From Chachezhania antarctica (GTDB lineage: Bacteria; Pseudomonadota; Alphaproteobacteria; Rhodobacterales; Rhodobacteraceae), in NCBI RefSeq assembly GCF_003646465.1, contig NZ_QZEX01000001.1, positions 248,001 to 312,000 of the forward strand: DNA of 64,000 bases, given 5' to 3'. Under the pieces are notes generated by a model. The model saw only the letters and a program-made list of their open reading frames with translations. It searched no databases and was not told the DNA's origin. Both the position numbers and the translations under genes were made by a program. Below, piece by piece: positions 36,601 through 46,688 of this stretch. Each line of letters begins with the position of its first letter. The stretch's first letter is position 1.

Positions 36601-36752
36601 TGATCTCGACCGGCGCGGGTTCCGGCGGGCGGAACGCCATCGGCTCGGGCGTGCTGGGGGGGACGATCTCGTCCACTTCGCTGGGGATCCTGCTGGTGCC
36701 GCTGTTCTTCGTGGTGGTGGTGCGGCTGTTCACCCGCAAACGCAAAGCCTGA
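33654..36752 (+). CDS. acrB: RND multidrug efflux permease (AcrB/MexB, HAE1 family)
   Basis: 1032-residue inner-membrane pump with 12 membrane segments and two large periplasmic loops. N-terminus [20 protein letters not shown] is the HAE1 signature. The proton-relay aspartates of TM4 fall at D407-D408 ([14 protein letters not shown]), the same numbers as in E. coli AcrB, and the TM10 lysine lies in [14 protein letters not shown]. It follows acrA by 9 nt. No TolC-type gene is in the window, so the outer-membrane partner must be elsewhere. Confidence 0.95.
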   Translation: MARFFIDRPIFAWVISIIIMGVGVLSIVTLPIAQYPQIAPPSISIRAVYPGASAQTVANTVTQVIEQQMTGLDGMRYMSSNSSSSGAASITLTFETGTDPDIAQVQVQNKLSQATPLLPESVQRQGVTVEKSSAGFLMVVSLISPDGSLDETDLADYLQTNIVDEMSRIEGVGSVQVFGSQYAMRIWLDPAKLISYGLTPSDVVSAVSQENAQISAGAFGNRPTRDGQMLNATITAQSLLQTPEDFRQIVLRAEENGGLVLLDDVAEVEIGAENYSTAATYNGQPASGMAISLAPGANALNTSEQVTQRIEEFAEFFPEGIDYVIPYDTTPFVEISIESVMHTLIEAIVLVFFVMFLFLQNLRATLIPTLAVPVVLLGTFGVLAAMGFTINTLTMLAMVLAIGLLVDDAIVVVENVERVMEEEGLSPLEATRKSMGQITGALIGIAMVLSAVFVPMAFFGGSTGVIYQQFAITIVSAMALSVLVALTLTPALCATMLKQSHGPKRGLFGLFNRGFSATTRGYGGIVQFLVKRPFLGILIYAVLVAGMVVMFMRTPTGFLPDEDQGIMFVMIQGPTGATLERTEDVVEQVQQYFLQNEPDAVEAVFGVAGFGFAGQGQNMGLAFVRMKDWSVRENPALSVQAVAGRAYGALSQIQDAMVFPIVPPAVTELGNVSGFDMFLQARGGQTNEELTAARNQLLGMAAQSELLTGVRPNGLEDAAQFNLDIDWRKAGAMGVTAANVSTLLNIAWAGAYVNDFIDRGRIKRVYVQGDAESRSTPSDMDKWRVRNASGGLVPLSNFSEGNWQQGPQGVYRYNGVPAMQIQGSPAPGVTTGEAMVEMERLAAQLPEGFGLSWTGLSLEERESGNQAPLLYALSLAAVFLSLAALYESWSIPFAVMLAMPIGVLGALAGAWLGGFENGVFFQVGLLTVIGLTGKNAILIVEFARERLDSGEDLLKATVEAAKQRFRPIIMTSMAFSLGVVPLVISTGAGSGGRNAIGSGVLGGTISSTSLGILLVPLFFVVVVRLFTRKRKA

Positions 36753-36760
36753 CGCGCGAT

Positions 36761-36806
36761 CCCCCGGGGCGGCCATCCCGCCCCGGGGGCAACATGCCCA
36801 GTTTTT
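36761..36806 (+). terminator. Hairpin terminator after acrB
   Basis: CCCCCGGGGCGG and its reverse complement form a 12-bp perfect stem with a 5-nt loop 8 nt after the acrB stop; a T run follows about 11 nt later. The distance to the T run is longer than usual. Confidence 0.55.
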
Positions 36807-36904
36807 AAACATTTCCCGCAAAGCGGGGCGGGGTTTCGGGCCGGAAAACGGCTTGGAGCCCTTGTTTTTCAGGACGAGGCGCACCCAGGCGGTGTGGCCA
36901 CGAA

Positions 36905-36934
36905 TTGTCACACAGCTTTATCCGAACTGTCACA
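36905..36934 (+). promoter_or_regulatory. Pho-box-like direct repeats upstream of ugpB
   Basis: TTGTCACA (36905-36912) and CTGTCACA (36927-36934) are direct repeats spaced 22 bp, two turns of the 11-bp period of PhoB half-sites (consensus CTGTCAT/C). The intermediate half-site is degenerate. They lie 65-95 nt before the ugpB ATG. PhoB control of ugp is established in E. coli; here it is inferred. The rest of the 246-nt acrB-ugpB gap holds the acrB hairpin only. Confidence 0.45.
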
Positions 36935-36998
36935 AAACATGGCAGAAACTGCTGCAGGTTCCCGACGCAATTCACCAACCGAATTCAGGGAATGTGAC

Positions 36999-38306
36999 AT
37001 GAAATCTTTCGCACTTGCCGCCGTGGCCTCCGTTGCCTTCGCCGGCACGGCATCGGCGCAAACCGAAATCACCTGGTGGCACGCCATGGGCGGCGCCCTG
37101 GGCGAGAAGGTCGAAGAGATCGCCAAGGGCTTCAACGAGTCCCAGTCGGACTACAAGATCAACGCGGTCTACAAGGGTGGCTATGCCGAAACCATGACTG
37201 CCGCCGTCGCCGCCTTCCGCGCCAACCAGCAGCCCCACATCGTGCAGGTCTTCGAAGTTGGCACCGCGACGATGATGGCCGCCGATGGCGCGATCTATCC
37301 CGTCTACCAGATGATGGAAGACGCAGGCGAGCCGTTCGACCAGTCGGCCTACCTGCCGTCGGTCATTTCCTACTACGTGAACGACGACAACCAGCTGCTG
37401 TCGATGCCGTTCAACTCGTCCACGCCGATCGTGTACTACAACGTCGACCTGCTGGAAAAAGCCGGTGTCGACACGTCCGAGATGCCCAAGACCTGGGACG
37501 AACTGGCCGCAGTCGCCAAGCAGGTTGTCGACTCGGGCGCCGCCGAATGCGGGTTCACCACCACCTGGCAGAGCTGGATCCAGCTGGAAAACCAGGCCGC
37601 CTGGCACGATGTCGCCTTCGCATCGGCCAATGACGGCTATGCCGGCACCGATGTCGAACTGCTGATCAACGACGGTGTGCCGCTGCGCCATATCGAGAAC
37701 ATGGCCGAATGGGCCAAGGACGGCACCTTCAAGTACGGCGGCCGCCAGTCTTCGGGCAACCCGATGTTCTTCTCGGGCGAATGCGCGATCACCATGGGCT
37801 CGTCGGCCGGCCGCGCGGGCGTGATGTCGAACATGCCCGACACCAAGATCGCATACGGCATGCTGCCCTACTATGACGACGTTCAGGGCGCGCCCCAGAA
37901 CTCGATCATCGGCGGCGCGACGCTTTGGGTCCTGCAGGGCCACGAGCAGCCGGAATACAAGGGTGTGGCCGAATTCTTCAGCTACCTCTCCAGCCCCGAG
38001 GTTCAGGCCGACTGGCACCAGTTCACCGGCTACCTGCCGATCACCAACGCAGCTTACGAGCTGTCGAAGGAGCAGGGCTACTACGAGAAGAACCCCGGCG
38101 CCGAGCTGCCGATCAAGCAGATGACGCTGAACGACCCCACGGTGAACAGCCGCGGTCTGCGCCTGGGCAACTTCGTCCAGATCCGCGACGTCATCAACGA
38201 AGAGCTGGAAAACGTCTGGTCCGGTCAGGCCACGCCGAAAGAAGCTCTCGATCAGGCCGTGGCCCGCGGCAACGACCTTCTGAACCAGTTCGACGCGTCC
38301 AACTGA
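36999..38306 (+). CDS. ugpB: sn-Glycerol-3-phosphate-binding protein UgpB
   Basis: Periplasmic solute-binding protein of the ugp ABC importer, 435 residues with signal peptide (GTASA-Q). It follows the E. coli protein closely: ITWWHAMGGALGEKVEEIAK, YKGGYAETM, VFEVGTATMMAADGAIYPVY, LLSMPFNSSTPIVYYN, WIQLENQAAW, NSIIGGATLWVLQG, WHQFTGYLPITNAAY and ENVWSGQATPKEALDQAVARGN. The ATG at 36999 has AGGGA 7-8 nt upstream. A weak terminator after the gene should raise its expression above that of the permeases. Confidence 0.93.
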   Translation: MKSFALAAVASVAFAGTASAQTEITWWHAMGGALGEKVEEIAKGFNESQSDYKINAVYKGGYAETMTAAVAAFRANQQPHIVQVFEVGTATMMAADGAIYPVYQMMEDAGEPFDQSAYLPSVISYYVNDDNQLLSMPFNSSTPIVYYNVDLLEKAGVDTSEMPKTWDELAAVAKQVVDSGAAECGFTTTWQSWIQLENQAAWHDVAFASANDGYAGTDVELLINDGVPLRHIENMAEWAKDGTFKYGGRQSSGNPMFFSGECAITMGSSAGRAGVMSNMPDTKIAYGMLPYYDDVQGAPQNSIIGGATLWVLQGHEQPEYKGVAEFFSYLSSPEVQADWHQFTGYLPITNAAYELSKEQGYYEKNPGAELPIKQMTLNDPTVNSRGLRLGNFVQIRDVINEELENVWSGQATPKEALDQAVARGNDLLNQFDASN

Positions 38307-38323
38307 TCGCGCCTCTATAATCC

Positions 38324-38352
38324 GGGCGGGCCTTTCGCGGGCCCGCCCTTTT
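38324..38352 (+). terminator. Attenuating terminator between ugpB and ugpA
   Basis: GGGCGGGCC, a 7-nt loop and GGCCCGCCC followed by TTTT. Hairpins in this position after a binding-protein gene commonly act as partial terminators. Confidence 0.7.
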
Positions 38353-38371
38353 CCTGTCCGGACGACCCCCC

Positions 38372-39256
38372 ATGCAAACCAAGCGCGTCACCTTCCGCCA
38401 TGTCTGGCTGCCGTACCTGCTGTGTCTGCCGCAACTGGCGGTGACACTGGTATTCTTCATCTGGCCCGCGGCCGAGGCGATCATCGAAAGCTTCTATCGC
38501 ACCAACGCCTTCGGCACCTCGATGCAGTTCGTGGCGTTCGAGAATTTCCAGCGACTGTTCAACGATCCCAGCTACTTCGCCTCGATGCGGGTGTCGGTGA
38601 TCTTTGCCGTGTCGACCACCGTGCTGGCGATGACGCTGTCGCTTCTGTTCGCGGCCGTGTCCGACCGGATCATCCGGGGCACCAACGCCTACCGGACCTT
38701 CCTGATCTGGCCCTATGCCGTGGCCCCCGCCGTGGCCGGTGTGCTGTGGCTGTTCCTGTTCAACCCGTCCATCGGGATCGCGACCTATGCGCTGGAGCTT
38801 CTGGGGATCGACTTCAACGCAACGATCTACCCCAATTCCGCCATGGCGCTGATCATCATCGCGGCGGCGTGGAAGCAGATTTCCTATAACTTCCTGTTCT
38901 TTCTTGCCGGCCTGCAGGCGATCCCCAATTCCGTGTACGAGGCCGCGGCCATCGACGGCGCGGGCCCCGTGAAACGCTTCTTCACCATAGTGCTGCCCTT
39001 GCTGTCGCCGACGACGTTCTTCCTGCTGGTCGTGAACATGGTCTACGCCTTTTTCGAGACCTTCGCCGTCATCCACGCCACCACGCAAGGCGGGCCAGGG
39101 CAGGCGACGTCGATCCTTGTCTACCGGGTGTGGAAGGACGGGTTCGTGGGGCTCGACCTTGGCGGATCGGCCGCGCAATCGGTCGTGCTGATGGCGCTCG
39201 TGGCCACGTTCACCGTGATCCAGTTCCGCTACATCGAACGCCAGGTGGAGTACTGA
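38372..39256 (+). CDS. ugpA: Glycerol-3-phosphate ABC transporter permease UgpA
   Basis: 294-residue inner-membrane permease with about six membrane segments. The EAA loop reads YEAAAIDGAGPVKRFFTIVLPLL, the docking site for UgpC. WLPYLLCLPQLAVTLVFFIWPA opens the first helix. Its position after ugpB fixes the identity. It ends 250 nt before ugpE, an unusually long gap for this operon. Confidence 0.92.
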   Translation: MQTKRVTFRHVWLPYLLCLPQLAVTLVFFIWPAAEAIIESFYRTNAFGTSMQFVAFENFQRLFNDPSYFASMRVSVIFAVSTTVLAMTLSLLFAAVSDRIIRGTNAYRTFLIWPYAVAPAVAGVLWLFLFNPSIGIATYALELLGIDFNATIYPNSAMALIIIAAAWKQISYNFLFFLAGLQAIPNSVYEAAAIDGAGPVKRFFTIVLPLLSPTTFFLLVVNMVYAFFETFAVIHATTQGGPGQATSILVYRVWKDGFVGLDLGGSAAQSVVLMALVATFTVIQFRYIERQVEY

Positions 39257-39506
39257 TCCATGGTGAACCGGATCTTCCAAAGAAACACGAGAGGTTCGCG
39301 CCCGACCCGAGGGTGGGCCGCAACACCGGGACTGCCTTCGGGTATGCGAATGACCTCGGAATCCTTCGAACGCTTCAGCCATTCGCGCCCGCGTCACGCC
39401 GAAAGCGTGCCTCGGCACGACGGGGCGGGTCGGGCGCGAACCGGACCGCTTCGCGCTCCGGGGTCTGCAACTGGCACCCTTCCGTCCACAGGATCGAGGT
39501 AGGAAA
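39257..39506. repeat. Structured 250-nt gap inside the ugp operon with 17-bp inverted repeat
   Basis: GGTTCGCGCCCGACCCG (39293-39309) recurs exactly as its reverse complement at 39426-39442, 116 nt apart. Between and after them are smaller stems (CACGC/GCGTG near 39394; CCGGA/TCCGG near 39441-39460). An open frame for 80 residues spans the gap (39260-39502) but has an Arg/Pro/Ser/Thr-rich, unpersuasive composition. The start of that frame (ATGGTGAACCG) resembles the start of ugpE (ATGGTCGAAAACCG). It may be a small inserted repeat element or an RNA structure. There is no transposase. Confidence 0.55.
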
Positions 39507-40355
39507 ATGGTCGAAAACCGCCGTCTTCTCGACATCCTGGGCCATATCCTGATGCTGTTCGCCGTGGCGCTGGTCGTCTTCCCGATCTGGGTGGCCTTCG
39601 TTGCGTCCACACAGGCATCGGGCGCGATCATGTCGGGCACCGTGCCGCTGTGGCCCGGCGATCAGCTGATCCAGAACTACGCCACCGTGCTGGGCAAGGG
39701 CGTCGCCGCCTCCGGCGCGCCGCCGATCCTGCTGATGCTGGGCAACTCGCTGATCATGGCCATTGGCATCGCGGTGGGAAAGATCACCATCTCGCTGATC
39801 GCGGCCTATGCCATCGTCTATTTCCGCTTCCCGTTCCGCACGTTCATCTTCTGGACCATCTTCATCACCCTGATGCTGCCCGTCGAAGTACGGATCATGC
39901 CCACGTTCGAAGTCGTCGCAAACCTTGGTCTTCTGAACAGCTACGGCGGGCTGATCCTGCCTGTCATCGCCTCGGCCACGGCCACGTTCCTGTTCCGGCA
40001 GTTCTTCATGACGGTGCCCGAAGAACTGTGCGAAGCCGCCCGCATTGATGGCGCGGGGCCGCTGAAGTTCTTCTGGGATATCCTGCTGCCGCTCTCGCGG
40101 ACCAATATCGCGGCGCTTTTCGTGATCATGTTCATCTTCGGCTGGAACCAGTACCTGTGGCCGCTTCTGGTGACCTCGACCGAGAACCTCTACACCATCG
40201 TGATGGGCATCCAGCGCCTGGTCACCGTCGCCGACGCCGAGCCGCAATGGCCGCTGGTGATGGCAACGACCATCCTCGCCATGCTGCCGCCCGTCCTCAT
40301 CATTGTCGTCATGCAACGCCTCTTCGTTCAGGGGCTTGTGGAAACGGAGAAATAA
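39507..40355 (+). CDS. ugpE: Glycerol-3-phosphate ABC transporter permease UgpE
   Basis: 282-residue permease with six membrane segments. [20 protein letters not shown] matches the normal UgpE N-terminus, so the gene itself is intact despite the preceding insertion-like gap. The EAA loop reads [32 protein letters not shown] lies directly before the ATG. It is followed 2 nt later by ugpC. Confidence 0.92.
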   Translation: MVENRRLLDILGHILMLFAVALVVFPIWVAFVASTQASGAIMSGTVPLWPGDQLIQNYATVLGKGVAASGAPPILLMLGNSLIMAIGIAVGKITISLIAAYAIVYFRFPFRTFIFWTIFITLMLPVEVRIMPTFEVVANLGLLNSYGGLILPVIASATATFLFRQFFMTVPEELCEAARIDGAGPLKFFWDILLPLSRTNIAALFVIMFIFGWNQYLWPLLVTSTENLYTIVMGIQRLVTVADAEPQWPLVMATTILAMLPPVLIIVVMQRLFVQGLVETEK

Positions 40356-40357
40356 CC

Positions 40358-41464
<1,107 letters not shown>

Positions 41465-41468
41465 GCCC

Positions 41469-42266
41469 CTACCCCTTGAAGACCGGCGGCCGCTTTTCGA
41501 TGAAGGCGGTCACCGCTTCGACATGATCGTCGGTCGTATGCGCCAGTGCCTGCATCGCGGCTGCCATTTCAAGGTGATCGGCCAGCGATGCCTCGCGCCC
41601 CTGCTTCAGCAGCCGTTTCGCCATCCGCACCGCTTGCGGCGGGTTCGCGGCGATCCGGGCGGCCAAGGCATGGGCTGCCGACAACAGCTCCGCATCCGGG
41701 ACAACGCGGGAGACCAGCCCGCATTCCAGCGCCTCGGCCGCCGTCAGCATGTCGCCGGTCAGCGCCATTTCGGCCGCCTTGGAATAGCCCACGACGCGCT
41801 GCAGCAGCCACGCGCCGCCATCGCCCGGAACGATCCCCAGCTTGACGAAGCTTTCGGCGAAGCGCGCGCTTTCCCCGGCGATGCGGATATCGCACATCAG
41901 CGTCAGATCGCAGCCCGCCCCGACCGCGGCACCGTTCACGGCGGCGATGGTCGGCGTTTCCAGCGCGTCCAGAACCAGCGGCAGGCGCTGGATGCCCGCC
42001 TTGTAATTGCCACGTGTGGCGGTTGGATCGGGATCCGCCATCCCGCCGCCGCCCAGCATCTTCTTGACGTTGCCGCCCGACGAAAACGCCGACCCCGCGC
42101 CCGTCAGCACGATGGCCCGCACGTCCGGGTCTTCCTCGGCTGCGCCGAGCGCCCCCAGCACCCCGTCCAGCAGATCGACATCGGTGATCGGATTGCGCTG
42201 ATCGGGATCGTTCAGCGTGATGGTGCAGACGGCATCGGTGACGTCGATCAGGACTTTGTCGGTCAT
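41469..42266 (-). CDS. Enoyl-CoA hydratase/isomerase family protein
   Basis: 265-residue crotonase-fold enzyme. The oxyanion hole is formed by GSAFSSGGNVKKM and AAVNGAAVGAGCDLTLMCD; VKLGIVPGDGGAWLLQRVVG is the second catalytic stretch, with D in GDGG and a phenylalanine where mitochondrial hydratase has its first glutamate. The reaction could therefore be hydration, isomerisation or another crotonase chemistry. It stands alone, with a gap of 80 nt to the peroxidase gene upstream. Confidence 0.82.
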   Translation of the reverse strand: MTDKVLIDVTDAVCTITLNDPDQRNPITDVDLLDGVLGALGAAEEDPDVRAIVLTGAGSAFSSGGNVKKMLGGGGMADPDPTATRGNYKAGIQRLPLVLDALETPTIAAVNGAAVGAGCDLTLMCDIRIAGESARFAESFVKLGIVPGDGGAWLLQRVVGYSKAAEMALTGDMLTAAEALECGLVSRVVPDAELLSAAHALAARIAANPPQAVRMAKRLLKQGREASLADHLEMAAAMQALAHTTDDHVEAVTAFIEKRPPVFKG

Positions 42267-42346
42267 TTGGGTCTCCTCGCGATGGGTGTTCGCAAGGGAC
42301 GGGCTGACCGATCAAAGGTCAAGCGTACTGGCCCGGAACGTCACGA

Positions 42347-42871
42347 TCAGCCGCCCAGCATCGCCTCGACCGCGCGCGTCACCTCCGCCGCCTGCGGGCG
42401 CGTGCTGGCGCCCCATGTCGCGGCGACTTCCCCGTCCGGGGCGATCAGGATCTTGTTGAAGTTCCAGCCGGGCTGGAACCCGGTTTCGGCCCGCACCGCC
42501 TTGTAGAATTCGTGCGCCCCGGCCCCGCGGACAGTGGTGATATCCGTCATCGGCATGGTCAGATCGAAGTTGACCGCGCAGAATTCCTTGACCTCCTCGG
42601 CCGAGGCCAGCTCCTGGTTGAAATCGTCGGACGGCACGGCCAGCACCACCAGCCCCCGGTCGCGGTAGGTGTCGTAAAGCGCCTGCAGCCCGTCATATTG
42701 CGGCGTGAACCCGCATTGCGAGGCGGTGTTGACCACCAGCACCGGCCGCCCGCGCCAGTCTTCGACAGAAAGCGCGCCGCCGTCGATGGACGCGAACGTC
42801 CCAGAAACCGGCCCGGCGGCCGCAAGCGCCGGCAGAAGCAGGCCCAGAATCGAAAGGATCAGCGTTTTCAT
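42347..42871 (-). CDS. Secreted glutathione peroxidase family protein
   Basis: 174-residue thiol peroxidase with a signal peptide (LLPALAAA-G), so it acts in the periplasm. The peroxidatic cysteine lies in [13 protein letters not shown]; Gln of DDFNQELAS and Trp-Asn of GWNFNKILI complete the GPx site. Periplasmic members usually take electrons from thioredoxin-like proteins rather than glutathione. The ATG at 42871 is preferred to the GTG one codon upstream. It is divergent from msrB. Confidence 0.87.
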   Translation of the reverse strand: MKTLILSILGLLLPALAAAGPVSGTFASIDGGALSVEDWRGRPVLVVNTASQCGFTPQYDGLQALYDTYRDRGLVVLAVPSDDFNQELASAEEVKEFCAVNFDLTMPMTDITTVRGAGAHEFYKAVRAETGFQPGWNFNKILIAPDGEVAATWGASTRPQAAEVTRAVEAMLGG

Positions 42872-43026
42872 CACCGGTCTCCCGCACGTGTTTCCCTGAC
42901 CTTACTACGCACGGGGGGCGCACGCGGTTCACATTGCCGGGACGTGTCCGCCTAATCGCGGCCAAACTGTTTGATTTCCGGTCGCAGCCCCCATCTAATC
43001 GACAAGATCAAATTCGCGGAGGCCTC

Positions 43027-43476
43027 ATGACCGAATACTTCAAGGATCCCGACGCCATCGCCAACCTGTCGCCCGAAGAATACCGGGTGACGCAGGAGGC
43101 GGGCACCGAACGCCCCGGCACCGGCAAGCTGCTTGGCAACAAGGAGCCGGGGATCTACGTCGACATCGTCTCGGGCGAGCCGCTGTTCGCCTCGGCCGAC
43201 AAGTACGATTCCGGCTGCGGCTGGCCCAGCTTCACCAAGCCCATCGAACCGGCTTACGTGGTCGAACTCAGGGACGCGTCCCTGGGCATGGTCCGGACCG
43301 AGGTCCGCTCGTCCCACGGCGACAGCCACCTGGGCCACGTGTTCCCCGACGGTCCGCGCGACCGTGGCGGGCTGCGCTATTGCATCAACTCGGCCTCGCT
43401 CCGCTTCGTCCATCGCGACGACATGGAGGCGGAAGGCTATGGGGCTTACCTGGAACAAGTGGAGGACGTGACATGA
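43027..43476 (+). CDS. msrB: Peptide-methionine (R)-S-oxide reductase MsrB
   Basis: 149-residue MsrB. The catalytic cysteine is in [13 protein letters not shown] and the resolving one in DSGCGWPSF; the CxxC pairs of zinc-binding MsrB proteins are absent, so it is a zinc-free form. There is no signal peptide, so it is cytoplasmic. GGAGG lies 5 nt before the ATG. The stop overlaps the msrA start as ATGA. Confidence 0.95.
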   Translation: MTEYFKDPDAIANLSPEEYRVTQEAGTERPGTGKLLGNKEPGIYVDIVSGEPLFASADKYDSGCGWPSFTKPIEPAYVVELRDASLGMVRTEVRSSHGDSHLGHVFPDGPRDRGGLRYCINSASLRFVHRDDMEAEGYGAYLEQVEDVT

Positions 43477-43985
43477 CAATCGAACGCGCAGTACTGGCCG
43501 GCGGGTGCTTCTGGGGCATGCAGGACCTGATCCGCAAGCTGCCCGGCGTAAAGGACACCCGCGTGGGCTATACCGGCGGCGACGTGCCCAACGCGACCTA
43601 CCGCCATCACGGCACCCATGCCGAAGGGATCGAGATCAACTTCGACCCCTCCCGCATCTCGTACCGCGAGTTGCTGGAGTTCTTCTTCCAGATCCACGAC
43701 CCGACCACGCTGAACCGTCAGGGCAACGATATCGGCCTGTCGTACCGGTCGGCGATCTACTACGTGGACGAGGATCAGAAGGCCGTCGCGCTCGACACCA
43801 TCGCCGATGTCGATGCCTCGGGCATCTGGCCCGGCAAGGTCGTGACGGAGGTCGAGCCGGTGGGAGATTTCTGGGAAGCCGAGCCCGAGCACCAAGATTA
43901 CCTCGAACGCCTGCCCAACGGCTATACCTGCCACTTCCCACGCCCAGGCTGGGTCCTGCCCCGCCGCGAAGCGAAGGCGTCCTGA
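43473..43985 (+). CDS. msrA: Peptide-methionine (S)-S-oxide reductase MsrA (cytoplasmic)
   Basis: 170-residue MsrA with active-site [23 protein letters not shown], and [20 protein letters not shown]. It is translationally coupled to msrB, so both methionine sulfoxide epimers are repaired by one transcript. It lacks a signal peptide. It converges with queG across a double hairpin. Confidence 0.94.
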   Translation: MTIERAVLAGGCFWGMQDLIRKLPGVKDTRVGYTGGDVPNATYRHHGTHAEGIEINFDPSRISYRELLEFFFQIHDPTTLNRQGNDIGLSYRSAIYYVDEDQKAVALDTIADVDASGIWPGKVVTEVEPVGDFWEAEPEHQDYLERLPNGYTCHFPRPGWVLPRREAKAS

Positions 43986-43994
43986 CGCCCGCAG

Positions 43995-44051
43995 GGTGCG
44001 TGGTCTCCACGCACCTTCCAAAACGGGTTACGGTGCGTGCAAGCACACACC
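43995..44051. terminator. Paired GGTGCGT hairpins between convergent msrA and queG
   Basis: GGTGCGTGG, tct, CCACGCACC (43995-44015) is a perfect 9-bp stem; GGTGCGTGC, aa, GCACACACC (44032-44051) is a second, with one wobble pair, ending at the queG stop codon. Each faces one of the convergent genes, so together they likely form a bidirectional terminator. The motif resembles the dxs terminator. Confidence 0.6.
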
Positions 44052-45086
44052 CTACGACGCCTTGAGCCTTTCGGACGCCCATCGCGCGGCGTCCGCGACC
44101 GCCGGATCGGGATCATCGGTCAGCGTCTGCGCCCGGTCCCGCAACTCCGGCCTGCCCGAATTCCCGATCGCATAAAGCACGTTGCGCACGAACCGGTCCC
44201 GCCCGATCCGCTTGATCGGAGAACCAGAGAACAGCGCCCGGAATTCCGGATCGTCCAGCGCCGCCAGCTCTGCCAGCTGCGGCGCGCGCAGCTCCTCACG
44301 CGCGGCATACTTCATTTCCTGCGCCCGGGCGGCGAACTTGTTCCACGGGCAGACGGCAAGGCAATCGTCGCAGCCGTAGATCCGGTTGCCCATGGCTGCG
44401 CGCAGATCCTCGTCCACCGGGCCCTTGTGCTCGATGGTCAGGTAGGAAATGCAGCGCCGGGCATCCATCCGGTAGGGCGCGGGGAAGGCATCCGTCGGAC
44501 AGATATCAAGGCACGCGCGGCACGACCCGCAGTGATCCGCCTCGGCCGCGTCCTTCTTCAGATCCAGCGTGGTAAAGATTGCGCCGAGGAACACCCAGTT
44601 GCCGAAATCGCGGCTCAGCAGGTTGGTATGCTTGCCCTGCCAGCCCAGCCCCGCCGCCTGCGCCAGCGCCTTTTCCGGCACCGGCGCGGTATCGACGAAC
44701 ACCTTTACCTCGCCACCGGCCTCGGCAATCAGCCAGCGCGCAAGGCGCTTCAGCTTCTTCTTCAGCACGTCGTGGTAATCGCGGTTCTGCGCATAGACCG
44801 ATACCGCCGCCCGGTCCGGCTGGCCCAGGACCGCCATCGGATCGTGATCCGGGGCATAGCTTTCGGCCAACATGATGACCGACCGCGCCTCGGGCCACAG
44901 CACGGCCGGATCGCCCCGCCAGGCCGCACGATCCGCCAGCCAACCCATCTGCCCGTGAAACCCGGCCTCGAGAAAGGCGTCCAGCCGCCCCTTCACCTCG
45001 GGCACGTCGCCCGGCGCACAGATACCGCAGCCGGCCATGCCCAGCACGGCCGCCTCTGCCTTCACCCGTTCGCCAAGATCATCCAT
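44052..45086 (-). CDS. queG: Epoxyqueuosine reductase QueG
   Basis: 344-residue cobalamin-dependent enzyme for the last step of queuosine synthesis in tRNA. Two ferredoxin-type clusters are clear: [12 protein letters not shown] and [14 protein letters not shown]. The N-terminal catalytic part contains [21 protein letters not shown] and the C-terminal HEAT-like repeat region [11 protein letters not shown]. The ATG at 45086 gives [12 protein letters not shown]. The bases in front of it (GGGGACCAAAGAAG) belong to the composite intergenic repeat, which supplies a GGGGA about 9 nt upstream as the only ribosome-binding candidate. Confidence 0.93.
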   Translation of the reverse strand: MDDLGERVKAEAAVLGMAGCGICAPGDVPEVKGRLDAFLEAGFHGQMGWLADRAAWRGDPAVLWPEARSVIMLAESYAPDHDPMAVLGQPDRAAVSVYAQNRDYHDVLKKKLKRLARWLIAEAGGEVKVFVDTAPVPEKALAQAAGLGWQGKHTNLLSRDFGNWVFLGAIFTTLDLKKDAAEADHCGSCRACLDICPTDAFPAPYRMDARRCISYLTIEHKGPVDEDLRAAMGNRIYGCDDCLAVCPWNKFAARAQEMKYAAREELRAPQLAELAALDDPEFRALFSGSPIKRIGRDRFVRNVLYAIGNSGRPELRDRAQTLTDDPDPAVADAARWASERLKAS

Positions 45087-45149
45087 CTTCTTTGGTCCCC
45101 AAATACCTCGGGGGAGTCCGCGCCCCGCGCGGACGGGGGCAGAGCCCCC
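45087..45149. repeat. Composite palindromic intergenic repeat, copy 3
   Basis: CTTCTTTGGTCCCCAAATACCTC, then GTCCGCGC-ccc-GCGCGGAC (45116-45134, 8-bp stem), then GGGGGC-aga-GCCCCC (45135-45149). All three modules of the family are present in the order arm, variable stem, GC stem. It fills most of the gap between gst and queG and abuts the queG ATG. Confidence 0.75.
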
Positions 45150-45164
45150 AACCACGACACCCTA

Positions 45165-45830
45165 TCAGAAATCCAGATCGGCGTAATGCGCCGGAGGCGG
45201 GAATCCAGTCACCTGGTCGGCCAGGATCCCGCGGAAAGCGGGGCGCGACTTGATCTTCGCGTACCAGTCCTTCACCACCGGCTGCCGGTTCCAGTCCACG
45301 TCCGAGATGTAATCGAGCGACGACAGATGCGCCGCCGCCGTGAAATCGGCCAGCGTCAGCATGTCGCCGGCCAGCCAGCGGCGATGATCCAGCAGCCAGG
45401 CCATGTAATCCAGGTGGTACTTGATCGCCCGCGCGCCACTTTTCACGGCAGAGCTGTCGGGGTAGCCGCGCTTGGTGATCTTCTTGTTCACCCGCTCGTA
45501 GAGCAGCTGCGAGGTGACCTCGTCGTGGAACTTGTCGTCGAACCAGCCGATCAGCCGGCGCACCTCGTAACGGGCCGAAGGCTTGCGAGGCATCAGCGGC
45601 GGTTCAGGACGGGTTTCCTCGATATATTCGCAGATCGCGGCACTTTCGGCCATGATCTGGTTGTCCAGCCGCAGCACCGGCACCTTGCCCGCCGGGTTGC
45701 GGCGCAGGAAGTCGGCGTCGTTCTCCCAGTAGCGCTCCTCGACCAGTTCGGCTTCTATCTTCTTCTCGGCCAGCACGAGGCGGACCTTGCGGCAGAACGG
45801 GGAAAGCGGGACGTGGTATAGGCGGGCCAT
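45165..45830 (-). CDS. Glutathione S-transferase family protein
   Basis: 221-residue cytosolic protein with a thioredoxin-like N-domain (about 1-78; LSPFCRKVRLVLAEK and KVPVLRL with the cis-proline, then SAAICEYIEE) and an all-helical C-domain (LTLADFTAAAHLSSLDY carries the N-capping box). The first cysteine in SPFC may be catalytic as in beta/omega-like classes. The ATG at 45830 is chosen because the domain starts there (MARLYHVPLSPFC). It lies 57 nt downstream of mtgA on the same strand; substrate unknown. Confidence 0.85.
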   Translation of the reverse strand: MARLYHVPLSPFCRKVRLVLAEKKIEAELVEERYWENDADFLRRNPAGKVPVLRLDNQIMAESAAICEYIEETRPEPPLMPRKPSARYEVRRLIGWFDDKFHDEVTSQLLYERVNKKITKRGYPDSSAVKSGARAIKYHLDYMAWLLDHRRWLAGDMLTLADFTAAAHLSSLDYISDVDWNRQPVVKDWYAKIKSRPAFRGILADQVTGFPPPAHYADLDF

Positions 45831-45887
45831 GGACAAACGGTCAATTGCAGGGTTGGCGCTCAGCAATGCCCGGCTTTTCAATGATTT

Positions 45888-46601
45888 TCAATCCTCGAAG
45901 CACGCGGCCCGGCCATCGGCCGCGATCGTCGCCGCCCCATCGCGGATTCCCGCGATACGCTTGCGCAACCACGGCGACGGGTCGGCGGCATTCCGCTCTT
46001 CCGGGTTGGGCAGGACGGCCGCCAAAGCTGCCGCCTGTGCCGCGGTCAGCGTGTCGGCCGTGACACCGAAATGCGCTTCGGCCGCCGCGCCCACCCCGTA
46101 GATGCCTGGCCCCATCTCGGCCACGTTCAGGTAGACCTCGACGATCCGGCGCTTCGACCACATCAATTCCACCAATGGCGTCATCCCTGCCTCCAGCACC
46201 TTGCGCACCCAGCTGCGCCCCTGCCAGAGGAACACGTTCTTCGTCACCTGCTGCGAAATGGTCGACGCCCCCCGCACGGCGCCATCGGCAAAGGCCATCT
46301 TGATCGCGCGCACGTCGAAGCCCCAGTGCAGGCAGAAATTCGCGTCCTCGGCCGCCACGGCCGACCGCGCCATGACCGGCGCGATATCCTCCATCGCGAC
46401 CCAGTCGTGCTGCACGGACCCGCGCTGCCAGTAGTCGGCCAGGATGGTGATCGTGGTCGGCGGATTGACCTTCGAATAGAGCGCCACAATCCCCACGGCC
46501 AGAACCACGGCCAAGAGAGCCAGCCGCCGCAGGACTCGCAGCGGCCGAAACCGCCGTGCCGGCTTCGGCTCCGTCTCCTTGCGCTTTGATCTTGCTGCCA
46601 T
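45888..46601 (-). CDS. mtgA: Monofunctional peptidoglycan transglycosylase MtgA
   Basis: 237-residue GT51 enzyme that polymerises lipid II into glycan strands at the membrane. One N-terminal membrane anchor (about 28-45) is followed by the catalytic domain: AVAAEDANFCLHWGFD holds the catalytic glutamate, GASTISQQVTKNVFLW and RIVEVYLNVAEMGPGIYGVGAAA are the other family motifs. There is no transpeptidase domain, so it is not a class A PBP. Confidence 0.95.
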   Translation of the reverse strand: MAARSKRKETEPKPARRFRPLRVLRRLALLAVVLAVGIVALYSKVNPPTTITILADYWQRGSVQHDWVAMEDIAPVMARSAVAAEDANFCLHWGFDVRAIKMAFADGAVRGASTISQQVTKNVFLWQGRSWVRKVLEAGMTPLVELMWSKRRIVEVYLNVAEMGPGIYGVGAAAEAHFGVTADTLTAAQAAALAAVLPNPEERNAADPSPWLRKRIAGIRDGAATIAADGRAACFED

Positions 46602-46688
46602 GCCTGTATCCGATTGCGCCTCTGCCCAGCTATGCCAAGTCGCGCCGGCAAAGGCAAAGCTTCGGTCGCGGATTTGTCGGCCGGGTGT

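Noticed and set aside
39260-39502. 80-residue open frame in the ugpA-ugpE gap
   Set aside because: It starts 3 nt after the ugpA stop, but is dominated by Arg, Pro, Ser and Thr, contains both arms of an inverted repeat, and has no recognisable fold. I treat the gap as structured DNA, not a gene.
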